Numbered from the stretch's first letter, positions 1 through 35,526 are shown. The stretch: 64,000 nucleotides of DNA from Aspidiotus rigidus (GCA_035079385.1 JAVHKY010000013.1:10290001-10354000), one strand, 5' to 3'. Numbers and translations are program-made. The notes: generated from the letters alone by a model not told the origin.

Positions 1-1283
1 AATGTAAGTAAACAAATTAATTTATTGTCTGTTTAAATGAGCTAGTTTTTGTATACCTACCTTGATGTAGATTAGACTCAAATTTTTCTTCAACAGAATG
101 TATAAAGATGTATGATACAGATAGGTTCTTACTTAATTACTTGAGTCATAGCATTAATTAACATTGAGTGAAATGTAAATCGCCGTAGAACAAACTGCCG
201 TCACTTACATTAGATGCTTAATTATCAAACCTAGGAGAGCGCGTTCAAATTGATTCGATACCTATTAGCCTATATACCTACCTACACTACCTACATTTTT
301 TAAAGGAAAACTTCGGAATTTTGGTGCTCATGTGTTCTACCTATACTTCGTTTTCAAAGTTCATTTCTCTGATACTATACCGACTCAAAACTTCAGAATC
401 ATTTCCTTTTTTTTTTTATTACTATACCTAGCCTACTGTTGCTAAAATGTTAAATTATATGACTCAGGTGAAAAGGAATCTAATTTTTAGGTAAGTCTAG
501 AGGCTTACATAGTCTAGAGGCCTTTTTACCCACAATTTTCTAAGCCTTAGCTACTATACTTACAACTAATTACAATTCAGAAATCTCCTACTTCGGTATA
601 GGTACCGGTATGTAATGCGTTCTTTTTAATCGAACTATTATCACTCTTCATAAATTCTAAACTTTATACCAGTTATTTTTGTATAAGAAGCGAATTAACA
701 ATGGTGCTTAGTTATGTGAACACAATTATGGTGACGTCATTACTACGTTTAATTTCATGATGGAGTCATTCGTTTGAATCAAGATTTTTTTTTCTTGTTC
801 TTACTTAGGAGTTGGGAATGAAGATTGTGTTTGAGTATGTCATATAGCCTATATGTTCCCGACGTTTGCCCACTTTTGATTAAGATAATAATATCGAAGT
901 AGATTCAAAAGTCTTCTAGTTAATATTGAACGTGTATGAGTGTTTGAAATACTTTATCATTGTCAATAAGATGCTGAACTCTGAGAAATTACTCTGATAC
1001 GAAGTATATTTATTTTATCAGGGCTAATTTAACATGCAGCAAATGAAATTGTATCAATAAATTGTATTTTGGTTTATTCTTGAGGAAAAACCTCATTAGT
1101 GCCGATATAAGTAATTACAATGTTTATTAGAAAGACAGTTGAAGATAGCTTTCGATCGGGCAAGTATCCCAAAATAAAAATAATTTGAGTAGATTATTAT
1201 AGCCTCTCCCAGAACTTTACTTAAAATTTTCAATACTTGACTATAAGTTACACATCTTTCGTCAAATTACGTCTCTTGTTGCA
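1..1283. other. Upstream region of the GOT1-like gene
   Basis: AT-rich sequence with many stops in all frames and no recognisable gene. A pyrimidine-rich acceptor (ending TTGCAG at 1283) immediately precedes the leader of the first coding exon. At least one 5' untranslated exon and the promoter therefore probably lie in or before this stretch. I see no TATA box or other site that I can defend. Confidence 0.5.
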
Positions 1284-1315
1284 GAGCTACTCCTTATACG
1301 GCCATCTGTTGCAAT

Positions 1316-20668
<19,353 letters not shown>

Positions 20669-21511
20669 TAAGTCAATGTATAGGTATCGTGTAATTTTGC
20701 TAACATTATCAATTATGACTCTCAAGAACAATAGATACCTATTAAAGATACTGTTACAATTGATTTATTTCTTACTATTCTTCTTACAATGCAATTTTAT
20801 ACAACTTATACCTAAGTCACTGCTTATGATTGTAATCGGATGATTGGCTGTGAGGGTTAGAAAATTTGAAAGTAGAGTACAATTTCTTTCAGCAGGCCTA
20901 GCCTATACACAGGCTACTTGATATTTTATAGTCTGTTCACGTTAAAAAAGGATAGAAGTATGTACCTCAAGAACGGAACGCTGTGAAATACCTACGTACT
21001 TGATGTAAACAGGTCCTTGACGGGGCCGAAAATGGTTCTCAAGCGTGGTACGCTGAGGGTACGCAAGGGAAGTGCGAAAATACTGAGATTCAACAGTTTT
21101 TCAATATCTTCCCGATGACAACGTTTCAATAAAATGGATCAACGATCCCTTTGACGACGCAGCTACATTACCGAGATTCTAGAAGCTGTGTCGACAAAGG
21201 CAGAATCTTTCATCGATTTAACATGTGATTTGGCTCTGAAAAGTGCAATCAAGGAGAAGGGTCCAACAAGATTTTCATTGAATGTAAGAGCAGAACATCT
21301 AACACTGTGTACTCAAGCGCTATTTCTTATACCCAATTTGTATCGACTTACTTTTGTGCGAGAGTACTTTCCCCACCTGCTGTATATACGACCCTGATAA
21401 AGAACGCAGGACGTTCGAAACGTTGGTCGAATAAAAATTTTTTTCGGACAAAAGGGTTATAAATTTTATTTTCTGAAATATTTTGAGCTATCCCTGAAAA
21501 TAGTATAGGAA
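20669..21511. other. GOT1 downstream region with a retroelement-like 3' hairpin
   Basis: No gene recognised. At 21387-21430 the sequence CGACCCTGATAAAGAACGC, then AGGACGTTCGAAACGTTGG and TCG, forms a stem (GAACG/CGTTC) inside an outer pairing (CGACC/GGTCG). Such TGATAAA-stem-GAAACG motifs are common at the 3' ends of retroelements. No reverse transcriptase is seen upstream. Confidence 0.45.
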
Positions 21512-22007
21512 CAAACTGGTAGTGATGGGCGGTTATCGGTTATTTCAATATACCGGTTAAACGGTTTATTAAAGATCATTGTAACCGGTTAATCGGTTGA
21601 AAACCTCCGAATAAACCGATTAACCGGTTAACTGGCACCTATGCAGATTGCTGTTAGTTCTCAAAAAATTCCGCTAGGAGCGCTAAGGTCTTCCACTTTT
21701 TTGCTCTCAAAACTGCAAAAATTGAAACAATAGAGAAGCAAGATCGCTTATGTGTTATTGATTGAGAAATATCTTTATTGATAATTCGTATTCCCTCCGC
21801 CTGGTGCTTCAAATTTGTCAAATTATCAATTCAAAATTGTTGAAAAATTTTAAATTTTGGCGGTTAATCGGTTTATGCGCCCTTATTAACCGGTTTTTCA
21901 GGTTAACTGTTAATAATTACAAATAAACCGGATTTTCGGTTAATTTTACCCAAGAATAAACCGATTAATCGGTTAATAACCGATAACCGCCCATCACTAC
22001 AAACTGG
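21512..22007. mobile_element. hAT-like MITE with 8-bp target duplication
   Basis: 480-bp element 21520-21999 with ends TAGTGATGGGCGGTTATCGG and its complement, flanked by CAAACTGG on both sides (21512-21519, 22000-22007). Subterminal regions are packed with AACCGGTTAATCGG motifs in both orientations. Non-coding. Confidence 0.9.
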
Positions 22008-22415
22008 AGGTGAGATGACTCGAGTTAAGACTGAATACGTAGTCAATATTTCTCCCAATTTTAATGCACTTGTTCAGACTAAGCAAATACAAACTTCCCA
22101 TTCAAATTAAAATAGTGTACCAGTGTATTACTTAGTATTGCTCATCAAACATACCGAATTTTTTTTTCTAGTTGACAATATTTTTGTGCGTATTACGCAA
22201 ACATTTTCAGTCTTTAGAATTAAGTGGTAGGTATTATATGCTGACAAAAAAAGGAACCGTTGCGCTAAGTCAAAATATTGTTCAATTAAGGTTCACAAGA
22301 AATGATTGCGAACAAATACACGCATAAACTGAAGTCCCAAGACTCTACTTCGAATTAAAGTTCTTTTCAAGTTTCTTTCAGGTACGCGAATACGAAGAAA
22401 TTCGCAGTGGCTTCT

Positions 22416-22534
22416 GCCAACGGCCATATCATGCTGAATACACCGGTTCTCGTCCGATCACCGAAGTTAAGCAGCATCGAGCGTGGTTAGTACTTGGATG
22501 GGTGACCGCCTGGGAAAGCCACGTGCCGTTGGCA
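22416..22534 (+). rRNA. 5S ribosomal RNA
   Basis: 119-bp sequence starting GCCAACGGCCATATCATGC and ending GTGCCGTTGGC, so the two ends pair. The internal Pol III control elements are present: GAAGTTAAGCAGC (A box) and GGATGGGTGACC (C box). A run of seven T residues at 22539-22545 is the terminator. It is a single isolated copy and not part of a visible tandem array. The promoter region appears intact, but whether it is expressed cannot be told. Confidence 0.93.
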
Positions 22535-22538
22535 TAAC

Positions 22539-22545
22539 TTTTTTT
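22539..22545 (+). terminator. Pol III T-run after the 5S rRNA gene
   Basis: Seven consecutive T residues five bases after the 5S 3' end on the sense strand. Confidence 0.8.
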
Positions 22546-23402
22546 ATAACTCGTAGAAAATATTATTTTTTTCTTCCTTTTCTCTGTCATATATTTTTTT
22601 TTTCGAATTACTCTATATGTGCGTCTTTCAAGTGCCTCCTACTGTCGATGACTTCCTTAATAATTGTATAAAAATGAAGACGAAGTAATATTATTTATTC
22701 ATTCGGCCGTTAGCTACTCACTTTCGATTTTGCTCCGAGTCTCAATATTATCAGTGTATTTAATCTCAAAACTTGAATGACTTGACGAATTTTCTTTTAA
22801 ATCTATTATTTCTCTCTTTTTCTTTACCAGTTGTATCATGTTTACGTTTTCACTGAAGTCTAGTCTTAATGAGAGTTAAAGGAACATATTATAATTATTC
22901 GTAGCATACGTATAATCGAATTGAAAAATGGACCTCTCTTAGCCTATAATAAACGTCAATCATGACTCTGTTTTCCTCGTGTTTAAAATAATAATGAGAA
23001 AGATCTTGATTGAAAACAGGATGAGAGATAGGCCTATTTCGAGCAAAAGTAGTTGAACAGAAAATAATATCTTCTCAAAAGATCTGTTGCAGTCCGCCGC
23101 AGACGAAGGAACTGAAATAATATGTGTCGATATCAATGACTTTCGATACCCTTATTCGATAGTTAATCTCGATGTTGATAAGAATAATAATATTATGATA
23201 GCATTCTTTGCTGAAATGAAAACAATATTTTGAATTTGCGGTGTCACGGCGTTTCAGTGAAAAGTGGACTATTATTGTAGAAGAAAATGGAAAGCGAATG
23301 TTGAAACACTTCATACTGATAGAAAACGGGACAAATTTCTAGTATCTCAATAAATATTACGATTTACGTCGTATCTAGAAGTATATCATCTTCGGATTCG
23401 TT
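22546..23402. other. Intergenic between 5S rRNA and PSMB3
   Basis: AT-rich, no gene seen. The last part should contain the PSMB3 promoter and 5' untranslated region. Confidence 0.5.
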
Positions 23403-24341
23403 ATGGTAAGTTATTCATCACTCTATAAGAAACTTCAACAAGGTAACCTTACATTGTCGTATGAACATCATCATCCATTTCCTCTTTAATTTAGTCGATC
23501 TTAGCGTACAACGGTGGTGCCGTTGTGGCCATGAAAGGCAAGAATTGTGTTGCGATCGCATCGGATAAACGATTCGGTATTCAAGCTCAAACTATCTCTC
23601 TTAATTTTGAAGTAAGTTAATTTCTAATATTCCAATGAGCAAAACTTTCTCCTGAATACATTTAGTATCTTTTATTTTTTGTACACCAGAAAGTTTTTCA
23701 AATGAGTCCCCATATATTTGTTGGACTACCTGGCCTAGCCACAGATACACAAACTGTATTTCAACGTTTAAAGTTCCGTCAAAACTTATACGAGTTGAAA
23801 GAAAGCCGGACGATGTCCCCGAATGCATTTTGCGCTATGTTGTCAAATTTGTTGTACGAGAAAAGGTAAGATACTCTGCCTCCCAGGTATGATTAAATCC
23901 AAGGTGATTAATTCAGTCAACCTACAACTGTTTTGTTTCAGATTTGGCCCCTACTTCGTGGAGCCAATTGTTGCTGGATTAGATGAGAAAAATGAACCCT
24001 TCATCGTAGGGATGGATTTAATCGGTTGTATTACAAAACCAGATGACTTTGTCGTTAGTGGAACTTGCGCCAGTCAACTCTACGGTATGTGTGAGACTCT
24101 ATGGGAACCTGATTTAGAACCGGATGAGTTGTACGAAACCATTTCTCAAGCTCTAGTGAACGCTTGCGATCGTGATGCAATTTCGGGTTGGGGTGCCGTC
24201 GTGTATATTGTGTAAGTACTATATCATTCATCTAAAAAATTCATCCATCTTTCAGTAATTCAAAAATGTCAAATTGTTTCTCTTATGTCTAGCGAGAAAG
24301 ACAAGATGACCGTGAGACACGTAAGAACGAGAATGGATTAA
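23403..24341 (+). CDS. PSMB3: 20S proteasome subunit beta-3 (5 exons)
   Basis: Non-catalytic beta subunit of the 20S core particle, cytosol and nucleus. Exons: 23403-23405, 23495-23611, 23690-23865, 23942-24211, 24293-24341, all in phase, giving 204 aa (usual 205). The first coding exon is only the ATG, followed directly by GTAAGT. The sequence begins [20 protein letters not shown] and carries the family signatures [38 protein letters not shown] and [13 protein letters not shown]. As in other beta-3 subunits there is no N-terminal catalytic threonine. An AATAAA lies 68 bases after the stop. Convergent with DDX23, whose stop is 241 bases away. Confidence 0.97.
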
Positions 24342-24362
24342 AAATATTACGAGCACAAAATT

Positions 24363-24475
24363 TTCATCTCTGTAAGATCATGTTGTACAATTATTCCATA
24401 TGATTAAGAATAAAACATTTTCATTTCTATAACATCATCCTGTACAATTATTCCATAATATGATTAAGAATGAGG
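24363..24475 (+). promoter_or_regulatory. PSMB3 poly(A) signal in a tandem duplication
   Basis: AATAAA at 24409-24414. It sits in the first of two roughly 57-bp direct copies sharing TTGTACAATTATTCCATA-TGATTAAGAAT. The second copy reads AAGAATGAGG and lacks the hexamer. Confidence 0.7.
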
Positions 24476-24582
24476 ATGAAAAAAATTGAAATAAGATGAA
24501 CATGCTTTTTCTCCAACTAGTGCGAAGCATAAATGAAGACTTTCTGAAAAAAAAGAATATAGTTTGTAACTATACTATTTTT

Positions 24583-28760
<4,178 letters not shown>

Positions 28761-29699
28761 CGGTGAGTCTTTCAAAAACCTACAAATAAGGTGACGCAAG
28801 AACTGAAAATTAACAGAAGAACAATCATCAAATTCTTAACAATTACTTTTCGCAGACTTACTCAGCAGATCAATAATTATGGTTATGGACAGGGAGCAGA
28901 AGTACGTTCAATATCCGGAATTCCTGAGGTTTATGTTCATCTCTTTTCAGAAACTTTAGAATAATGTTTTGGTTTCGTTTCAATGGTATGCTCAACAGAA
29001 TTACAGAATGATAAAAGCGACAGATGCTTGGCTTGGCGTTGAACACAACTACAGCGCTAGTATCGCTGATAACGCGGCGAACAGAGCGCGAGTCGTGGCT
29101 GGTGGTCGTGTGCTCACCTTCACTATTAATAATAATTTTTCTGCATCCTTGACTCTTCACGTACTCAAACCTTTGACTACCTATAATATGAATACCACAG
29201 TCAAAGGTACTAGAGAGGCTAAGGCTAAGCATTAAATCTACTCTACAGCATCAAGTATAAGTAAGGCTAAGCGAAGCGAGGCATGCATCAAAGAAACCGA
29301 TAAAAGGTGGTTTATTTTAGAAATTTATTCGTATAGGTAGTTGATGCACTTCAATTTTGACCAACAAAGGAAAGTGACGTAAATTATTCAAAAACTCTAC
29401 TATATTTGTAGCTTTATATTTTGGATTTACGTCCATTTCGTTTTTCATAACGTACGCAAGTCTAGTTCCAATAGTTCCAAATAGGTAATGATAGGTAAGT
29501 ATTTTTACCAATCTGGATAAAAAAGGTCATTGGCACAGAAGGATGGAACCAATTTTTCAGGTTTATACTAATGTGGTAATCACGGTTGTAGTAATACTGC
29601 CGTACAAAGTGAGATTGACGTATATCGGAAATACGAATCTAGAAAAATGGATCTTCTGGCAGATTTACCTACGAGTGTGTGCGTGTGTGCTCCGTCTGT
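28761..29699. other. Region upstream of DDX23; possible small unknown frame
   Basis: Should contain the DDX23 promoter. A plus-strand frame at 28969-29235 (88 aa, MVSFQWYAQQNYRMIKATDA...) is preceded by a TCTTTTCAG acceptor-like site. It has no match I recognise and its antisense is open over the same length, so coding status is doubtful. Confidence 0.35.
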
Positions 29700-30225
29700 G
29701 AAATCATTCAAAATGTCGCAGTCGGCAAATGAACAAGGTAGTGATATATGGCGACCATTTCAACTGTGTTGATTTTGAGGGTAGACGAGAGGGTGAAGAC
29801 TTTCAACGTTTTGTCTATGAGATATGCTCCATTAGTTCTTTCCAGAGTTTTGGAGCCATCCGTGAAGCAACGTATAATACAGTCTTCATGTTGATAGATC
29901 ATAGAATTGAATTGAGCTTAGTACTGATTCGGGTAATGCATTCTTGAATTCCGGTTGCGTAAATGTCTAGAGGAATTGAGTAGGAATTTCCTGCCAGGTG
30001 GGATTTGTAAAGGAATATATTGGAGGGTGTTGTAAGGAGGGAAGTGTGGAGTCTGGATGAGGATGTTGGCAGAGAAGTTTCGGAAGTTTTGAATGGAGGA
30101 GACTGGATACCTATCTTATATAGTTCCTTATCCGAGGTTATGTGTACGGCGTAGAGATATTCTCGCTCGATGTGAACATAGATGTAGAATCCAAAAATCA
30201 AGTGATGGTGGTGTATGTTCTTCAT
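29700..30225 (-). pseudogene. Degenerate LINE fragment with RNase H-like sequence
   Basis: The minus-strand frame at 29902-29708 contains RCFTDGSKTLERTNGAYLI and FTLSSTLKINTVEMVAIYH, matching the start of the RNase H domain of jockey-type non-LTR retrotransposons (YTDGSK...FTAEL.AI). Upstream, 30225-29899 resembles the spacer between reverse transcriptase and RNase H. Frames are shifted relative to each other, so it is dead. Confidence 0.7.
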
Positions 30226-30305
30226 GGACCCATCACCATTACCACTTGATTTTTCGGATTCGACATCTATTTACATTAAGCGAGAATACCTCTAGCGCCT
30301 TATAT
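30142..30305. repeat. Inverted repeat (foldback), about 65-bp arms
   Basis: Left arm TATTCTCGCTCGATGTGAAC...AATCAAGTGATGGTG pairs imperfectly with CCATTACCACTTGATTTTTC...AGCGAGAATA. It is followed at 30322-30342 by 21 A residues. Probably a MITE or an inverted duplication. Confidence 0.7.
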
Positions 30306-30342
30306 GTGTATTGTCAACACTGAAAAAAAAAAAAAAAAAAAA

Positions 30343-31451
30343 AGGAGGCAGAAGAGAATATGCCTTAGAGGTCATTATTATGTATCGACCTTTGCAGTAG
30401 TTCGCACAAGAAATATACAACCAAATTTTTATTTTATTATCGTGTCTACTAATGAAAAAAACATTATATATTCGAGATCACCTAGTACTTCTAATCACAT
30501 GTCGCTTATGATTTATCGAATATTTACCGACAACGTGTTCTCTCTTTCTCTCTCCTAACTTCCACTCGCAGTCTAGAATTTAATTCTCGTGAGAAATTAA
30601 ATTATTGTAATCCCGTACGATGACTAATGCTTGCATTTCTTAAAATCTTGCACGCTTGCACTTGTTCAACAAAGAACTGGTACTCTCAGTTTTATGAGTT
30701 TATCAAAATATTATCGTCTCATTGACAGCTATTATATATCGCGCTTATGACGACGTACGTTTTGTTCTATTAAAAAATCAGCACCATTGTCCGTGTTTCT
30801 GCACATGGGGAAGTTTTTTGCCCTTTGGTTATCCGGATGTATGTATATTATTTCCACTTTATCGTCTTTCATCGCCCACTCTCGTCATCAGATTGTATCG
30901 ACGACGAAATGACTGCGCTTGTTTGCCGTTCGACCAAAACTTAGATTTATTTTTATTTTTGAATGATCAAGAAATTGAGGTGCAGTATTTTGTCGTAGAA
31001 AATTATCGAATCTGAATTCAGTGGCCAGGTAAATTATTTTTTTTCATAGAATTCGTCGGATGGGTAATTGTCTACCAACAAATTTGGAAGAACGCCTCTC
31101 TTCTCTTTATGGGGATGTTGGATTTACTTATTCTGCGACAAATTTATGGTGCCAGCATCCTCTTTTTCCGAGCATTCACCGTCGTCTCTTATAAATACAA
31201 TTTTTTTCATAGTCTCATATCAAATTCATTCTCATACAACAAACCACTGACTTTATGTAAAACCAGTGGTATTGCAGCATTTTTGTTTGAACTTAACAAA
31301 CATTCTATCGTCTTCGGACCTATGGATAAATTATTCCAGCAAGTACCTATCAGGAAAAGCACTACTCTTAGTACTTAAAATGAACATAATTATATATGTA
31401 GTACCAATTAAATTCTAAAATTTTGCAGATACACCTACGAACAGGTCTATT
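30343..31451. other. Upstream region of the ULK-like kinase
   Basis: No gene recognised. A TTTTGCAG acceptor at about 31428 precedes the exon holding the start codon, so a 5' untranslated exon probably lies here. Confidence 0.45.
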
Positions 31452-34400
31452 ATGGATGAACCGAAGAAATCGAACGTAGTGAAAATTGGATCTTACAAAT
31501 ACGATACGACCCAACTCTTGGGAATGGGTGCTTTTGGAACTGTTTTCAAAGGTTGGAGAATAGAGGTAAAGTCATATTAAAGCAATTTTTTCATATTTTC
31601 AAAATTAAGACAAGAGGAAAACCTGTTCTTTGGGAGCTTGAACTTTCTTTCATGCACTCTCAAAATATGGGTACTTTTTTATTTAGGACTTGAAAGTGGG
31701 TCAAATTTTCTCCAAGTTCTCTCTTCATATGTATCTTGAAAGTTGAAATTTTTTATAGTCATCTCCTACCACTTCAACTTTTTCCAAATCTTCCCTAAAG
31801 TAGGTCAGAGTCCTCATCCTTCGCGAAATTTTCCAATGTCTTTCGCCTAGCTCAGACTTTCCTACTATCTGACTTGGACATCCTTCATGGCTCGAAATTT
31901 GACCGCAATTTTTTTCAAGTCCTTCATTGTCTTCTTCTTTTTCTCCTCCAAGTCCTCGGGGATCAATAATGTCTCTTTGTGGGTTACTGCCCTCGCTATC
32001 TCAGAAAACCACACCTCTTCAAAGGGATGACGGACATCGGATATTTCTTAAAGATCCACCCCCCCCCCCCAGTTTATGATAGTAAGAAAACTTAAAATTT
32101 CTGAATCGTCATAAAAAATTTGAAGCATAATAATCAATATAAACAATCAATTTATAAAAAAATCGTCTCTTCAGCAGAACTTGTGCTTGATCTAAATCTG
32201 AAACTAGTTATGTAAGGGGAGATAGTTAGGATACTCTGTTCTTTCCTCGAAATCGTCTTATGTAGAGAAAGTAAATATCGTTTTACACTAAGAAAGAGAA
32301 TTTACAAAATTTTTGGTACCTGCCTAACTTGTGGTTAGCCTGAGCTTCATCAATTTTTCTGAGTTCTCAAATTAAGTTCACAGGTACCGGTACAAGAAAT
32401 GATATATTTTTTTATATAAATTTTATATTCACCCCCACTCCCAAGCTATGCAACATTATTGTGTGAATAAACATTATCATATCGTTTTGGTGAATATCGT
32501 ATGAATATTATGATGTCTAAACTCGCCATAAATCTTCTTCTTCTTTTTTTCATTTTTCGAAAATTTTCCAGTCAGAGCATCATTTGATGGGTGCGAAAGC
32601 AGTGAAAATTATGAGCTTAGAAGTTGTAAGTAGAGATGACGTTCAAAGGGAAATCGAAATCATGAAGGTAAGTCTACTCTACAGTACTTACTGATACTAA
32701 CTTATTACTTTCCAAATTCAGATAAATCGTATAAAATGTTGTTTCATATATACATTTGTTTTTTAGAAACTGACTAGAATGAATCATAAAAATATAGTCA
32801 AATTGTACGACTGTATAGTAAGTGTAATTTTTATGAATATTTCAGATAAAGCCTCAAATGATTATTAACTATGTGTTGACTTCACTTTTTAGATAAGATG
32901 GGATAAAGTATTCTTGGTCATGGAGGTGAGTAAGTTGTGTCAATTAGGTATTCCTGTAGCTTCGAAAATTTTTACGTACATACGTGAGATGATATTTTTA
33001 TTTTCTAGTTTTGCTGGGGCGGAAATCTGGCCGAGTACTTGGAGAGTAAGTCGATTTATTCAAATATAAAAATTATCCAACCAACGTTCTAGGCCTTGTC
33101 TTACTTTCATTGTTAAATCAGTCATTTAACAGAGTTTTTATGTTCCACCAGCTTTTGGTGGACAACCGCTTTCTGAGGAAACTATCCAACGATTTGCCAA
33201 CCAGCTTGGTAAGTGATGATTTTGTGGATTACATTTAAGGAGGCAGAAAGAATTTTAATGGCGAAAAAATGTATTAAAATACTAATTTTGTGCTCAGGCA
33301 GTGGTATATCTGCGTTACATGGCGAACACATTATTCATAGAGATCTAAAACCTCAAAATATACTCGTGCATTCGACTATTCCTTGTCCAAAATTCAAAAC
33401 AAAACCTGGCAGACGATATCCCAGTTCTGAATTGATCATCCTAAAAATTGGTTTGTAAAATCCTTCTTAAAAATTACTTTCATTCTTGCATACCGGTAAA
33501 ATGTAATATTTTATCGATATATCGATTGTAGCTGATTTCGGAATCGCACGATTTTTACCAATTAGAAGTCTTCTGGATGAACTGAAAGGCAATGCAAAAA
33601 CGAAAAAAACCGTATGTGGTACACCGATTTACATGGTGAGACATACTTAATGCATATTTCCATTCAGTTTTCAAGATAAGTGCTCATATAAATGAACATT
33701 TTTCAGGCGCCTGAAGTATATTCTGGGATGTACGACGAAAAAGCGGATGTTTGGAGCTTGGGGCTAGTGCTCTACGAGTGTTTAGCAGGATCTTCCGCAG
33801 TAAGAGAAAAGAATCTACAGCTAAAGTAAGTAGATATATTTTATGAATATTGTTTTTCCTAGAAGCCTTCTAAGTAAGGAACTATCATAAACGAAAAAAC
33901 GAATACTCCAAGGGGAGAGTAAACAAATGCAAACCGCAGAAAATAAAAACGAAGGGAGCGCTTTCGGTTAAACAACCATCTTCAAACCTGAAATGAAAGC
34001 AACTGACGAACGAATGAGAAGGAAGAGGTATTAAGATCGTCCGAACGAGAAATCACGGTGTGAATCATAAACCTGTTCGATCAAGCCATCTTCCGGAATA
34101 TACGAGTTGAGTATAGTGATACCGTCAGTGTTGAGGTGACGCAGTATCTCTATATTCTCGAGGGCGATACGTTTACGGTAGGAATTCTCCTTATGGAGGA
34201 GCTTTTCGGATCCCTCGCGGAAACTGTGGCCACTGTTAATCAAATGATCAGCGAAAGCTGACTCCCCTAAGCGTCCCTTCTTCCAAGACTTCAGGTGCTC
34301 AGCTACTCTAACTTTCATCTGGCGGCTGGTCTCACCAATATGAAAGCCTCCACAATGCTCACATTCCATCTTATAAACACCACTCCTTTCATCAACCGGT

Positions 34401-35526
34401 ATGGGATCCTTCAGTCTCACAAACAACCTCTTGACAGTGGTGAGGTTGGGACGCTTAGGGGAGTCAGCTTTCGCTGATCATTTGATTAACAGTGGCCACA
34501 GTTTCCGCGAGGGATCCGAAAAGCTCCTCCATAAGGAGAATTCCTACCGTAAACGTATCGCCCTCGAGAATATAGAGATACTGCGTCACCTCAACACTGA
34601 CGGTATCACTATACTCAACTCGTATATTCCGGAAGATGGCTTGATCGAACAGGTTTATGATTCACACCGTGATTTCTCGTTCGGACGATCTTAATACCTC
34701 TTCCTTCTCATTCGTTCGTCAGTTGCTTTCATTTCAGGTTTGAAGATGGTTGTTTAACCGAAAGCGCTCCCTTCGTTTTTATTTTCTGCGGTTTGCATTT
34801 GTTTACTCTCCCCTTGGAGTATTCGTTTTTTCGTTTATGATGGATAGCCGTAACCTTAAGGAACGGATTCGTTTAATTTTCGTTTAAGGAACTATCCTTA
34901 TCCTAAGTACTTACATTTGACGATTGCGTTTGGTTAAATTTTTGAGCCCTTTTTCTGCAGGGAAATATAGTACTAATCGAAAGACCCTTACACTATGCGT
35001 ATATTAATACTGCGAAATTAGAAAAATTGCTATCCTTAAGAATAGAGTCGTCAAGAACTTCCAGGTATCAAGTCTTACTCGTATTTAGGATAAAATAGGG
35101 AAGCGGAAACTCGATTGTCCTCCAATTAGCTTCAATCCCTTGGTCTACTTGAAACTGCTTTTCACAATGCGAATAAGTCATACTGACCCGGTTAACTCTC
35201 CCGCTCTTTTCTCTTTTTACGCCTCTCACCTCCTTCATGCCTACATTGAAATTTGTTGACGATTTATCGGTTCAGCAGTTCTTCTCTCAAAAACATCCAG
35301 CTTCATCATTCTGAGTATTGTTTTTTGCCGAACATTATACTGATAGTAAAATTTCTTCATTTTTGTTCGCAGGTTTCCAAGAGGTACATCGCCCGAACTA
35401 AGAGATTTACTGACCTGTTCATTGAAGCGTAATCCTCAAGAGAGATTAACGCTCTTCAGCTTTATGAGACACCGTTTTTTCCATCCACATCCCGCTTTTC
35501 AATATTCCTCTTGTCCAGTCTCTTGA
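31452..35526 (+). CDS. ULK/ATG1-like serine-threonine kinase, kinase domain only (10 exons)
   Basis: Exons: 31452-31565, 32572-32667, 32767-32817, 32893-32925, 33009-33045, 33152-33208, 33298-33450, 33532-33635, 33707-33825, 35373-35526; 305 aa, all in phase. Kinase motifs: glycine loop GMGAFGTVF, Lys50 (AVK), HRDLKPQN (Asp145), DFG (182-184), TVCGTPIYMAPE, DVWSLG. The long insert between QNIL and DFG (PCPKFKTKPGRRYPSSELII) and the PRGTSPELRDLL segment are typical of ULK1/ULK2/Atg1, the autophagy-initiating kinases. It stops just after the catalytic domain (HRFFHPHPAF...), whereas Atg1/ULK1 carry a long linker and a C-terminal ATG13-binding domain, so this is probably a shortened paralogue. 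The last intron carries a retroelement palindrome. Confidence 0.92.
33876..34896. mobile_element. Palindromic Penelope-like retroelement remnant with 11-bp target duplication
   Basis: Insert 33887-34885 (999 bp) between direct repeats AAGGAACTATC (33876-33886, 34886-34896), in the last intron of the kinase gene. The arms 33890-34275 and 34455-34842 are inverted copies of the same 3' end. Each encodes the C-terminus of a GIY-YIG endonuclease region as found in Penelope-like elements. The minus-strand copy (34426-34031) keeps SGVYKMECEHCGGFHIGETS and VRVAEHL, while the plus copy starts later, at LGESAFADHL. No reverse transcriptase domain remains. Confidence 0.85.

Noticed and set aside
33887..34885. 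Hammerhead ribozyme in the Penelope-like insertion
   Set aside because: No CTGATGA...GAAA arrangement is visible in either arm; the hammerhead-like hairpins are at other loci and lack the key G.
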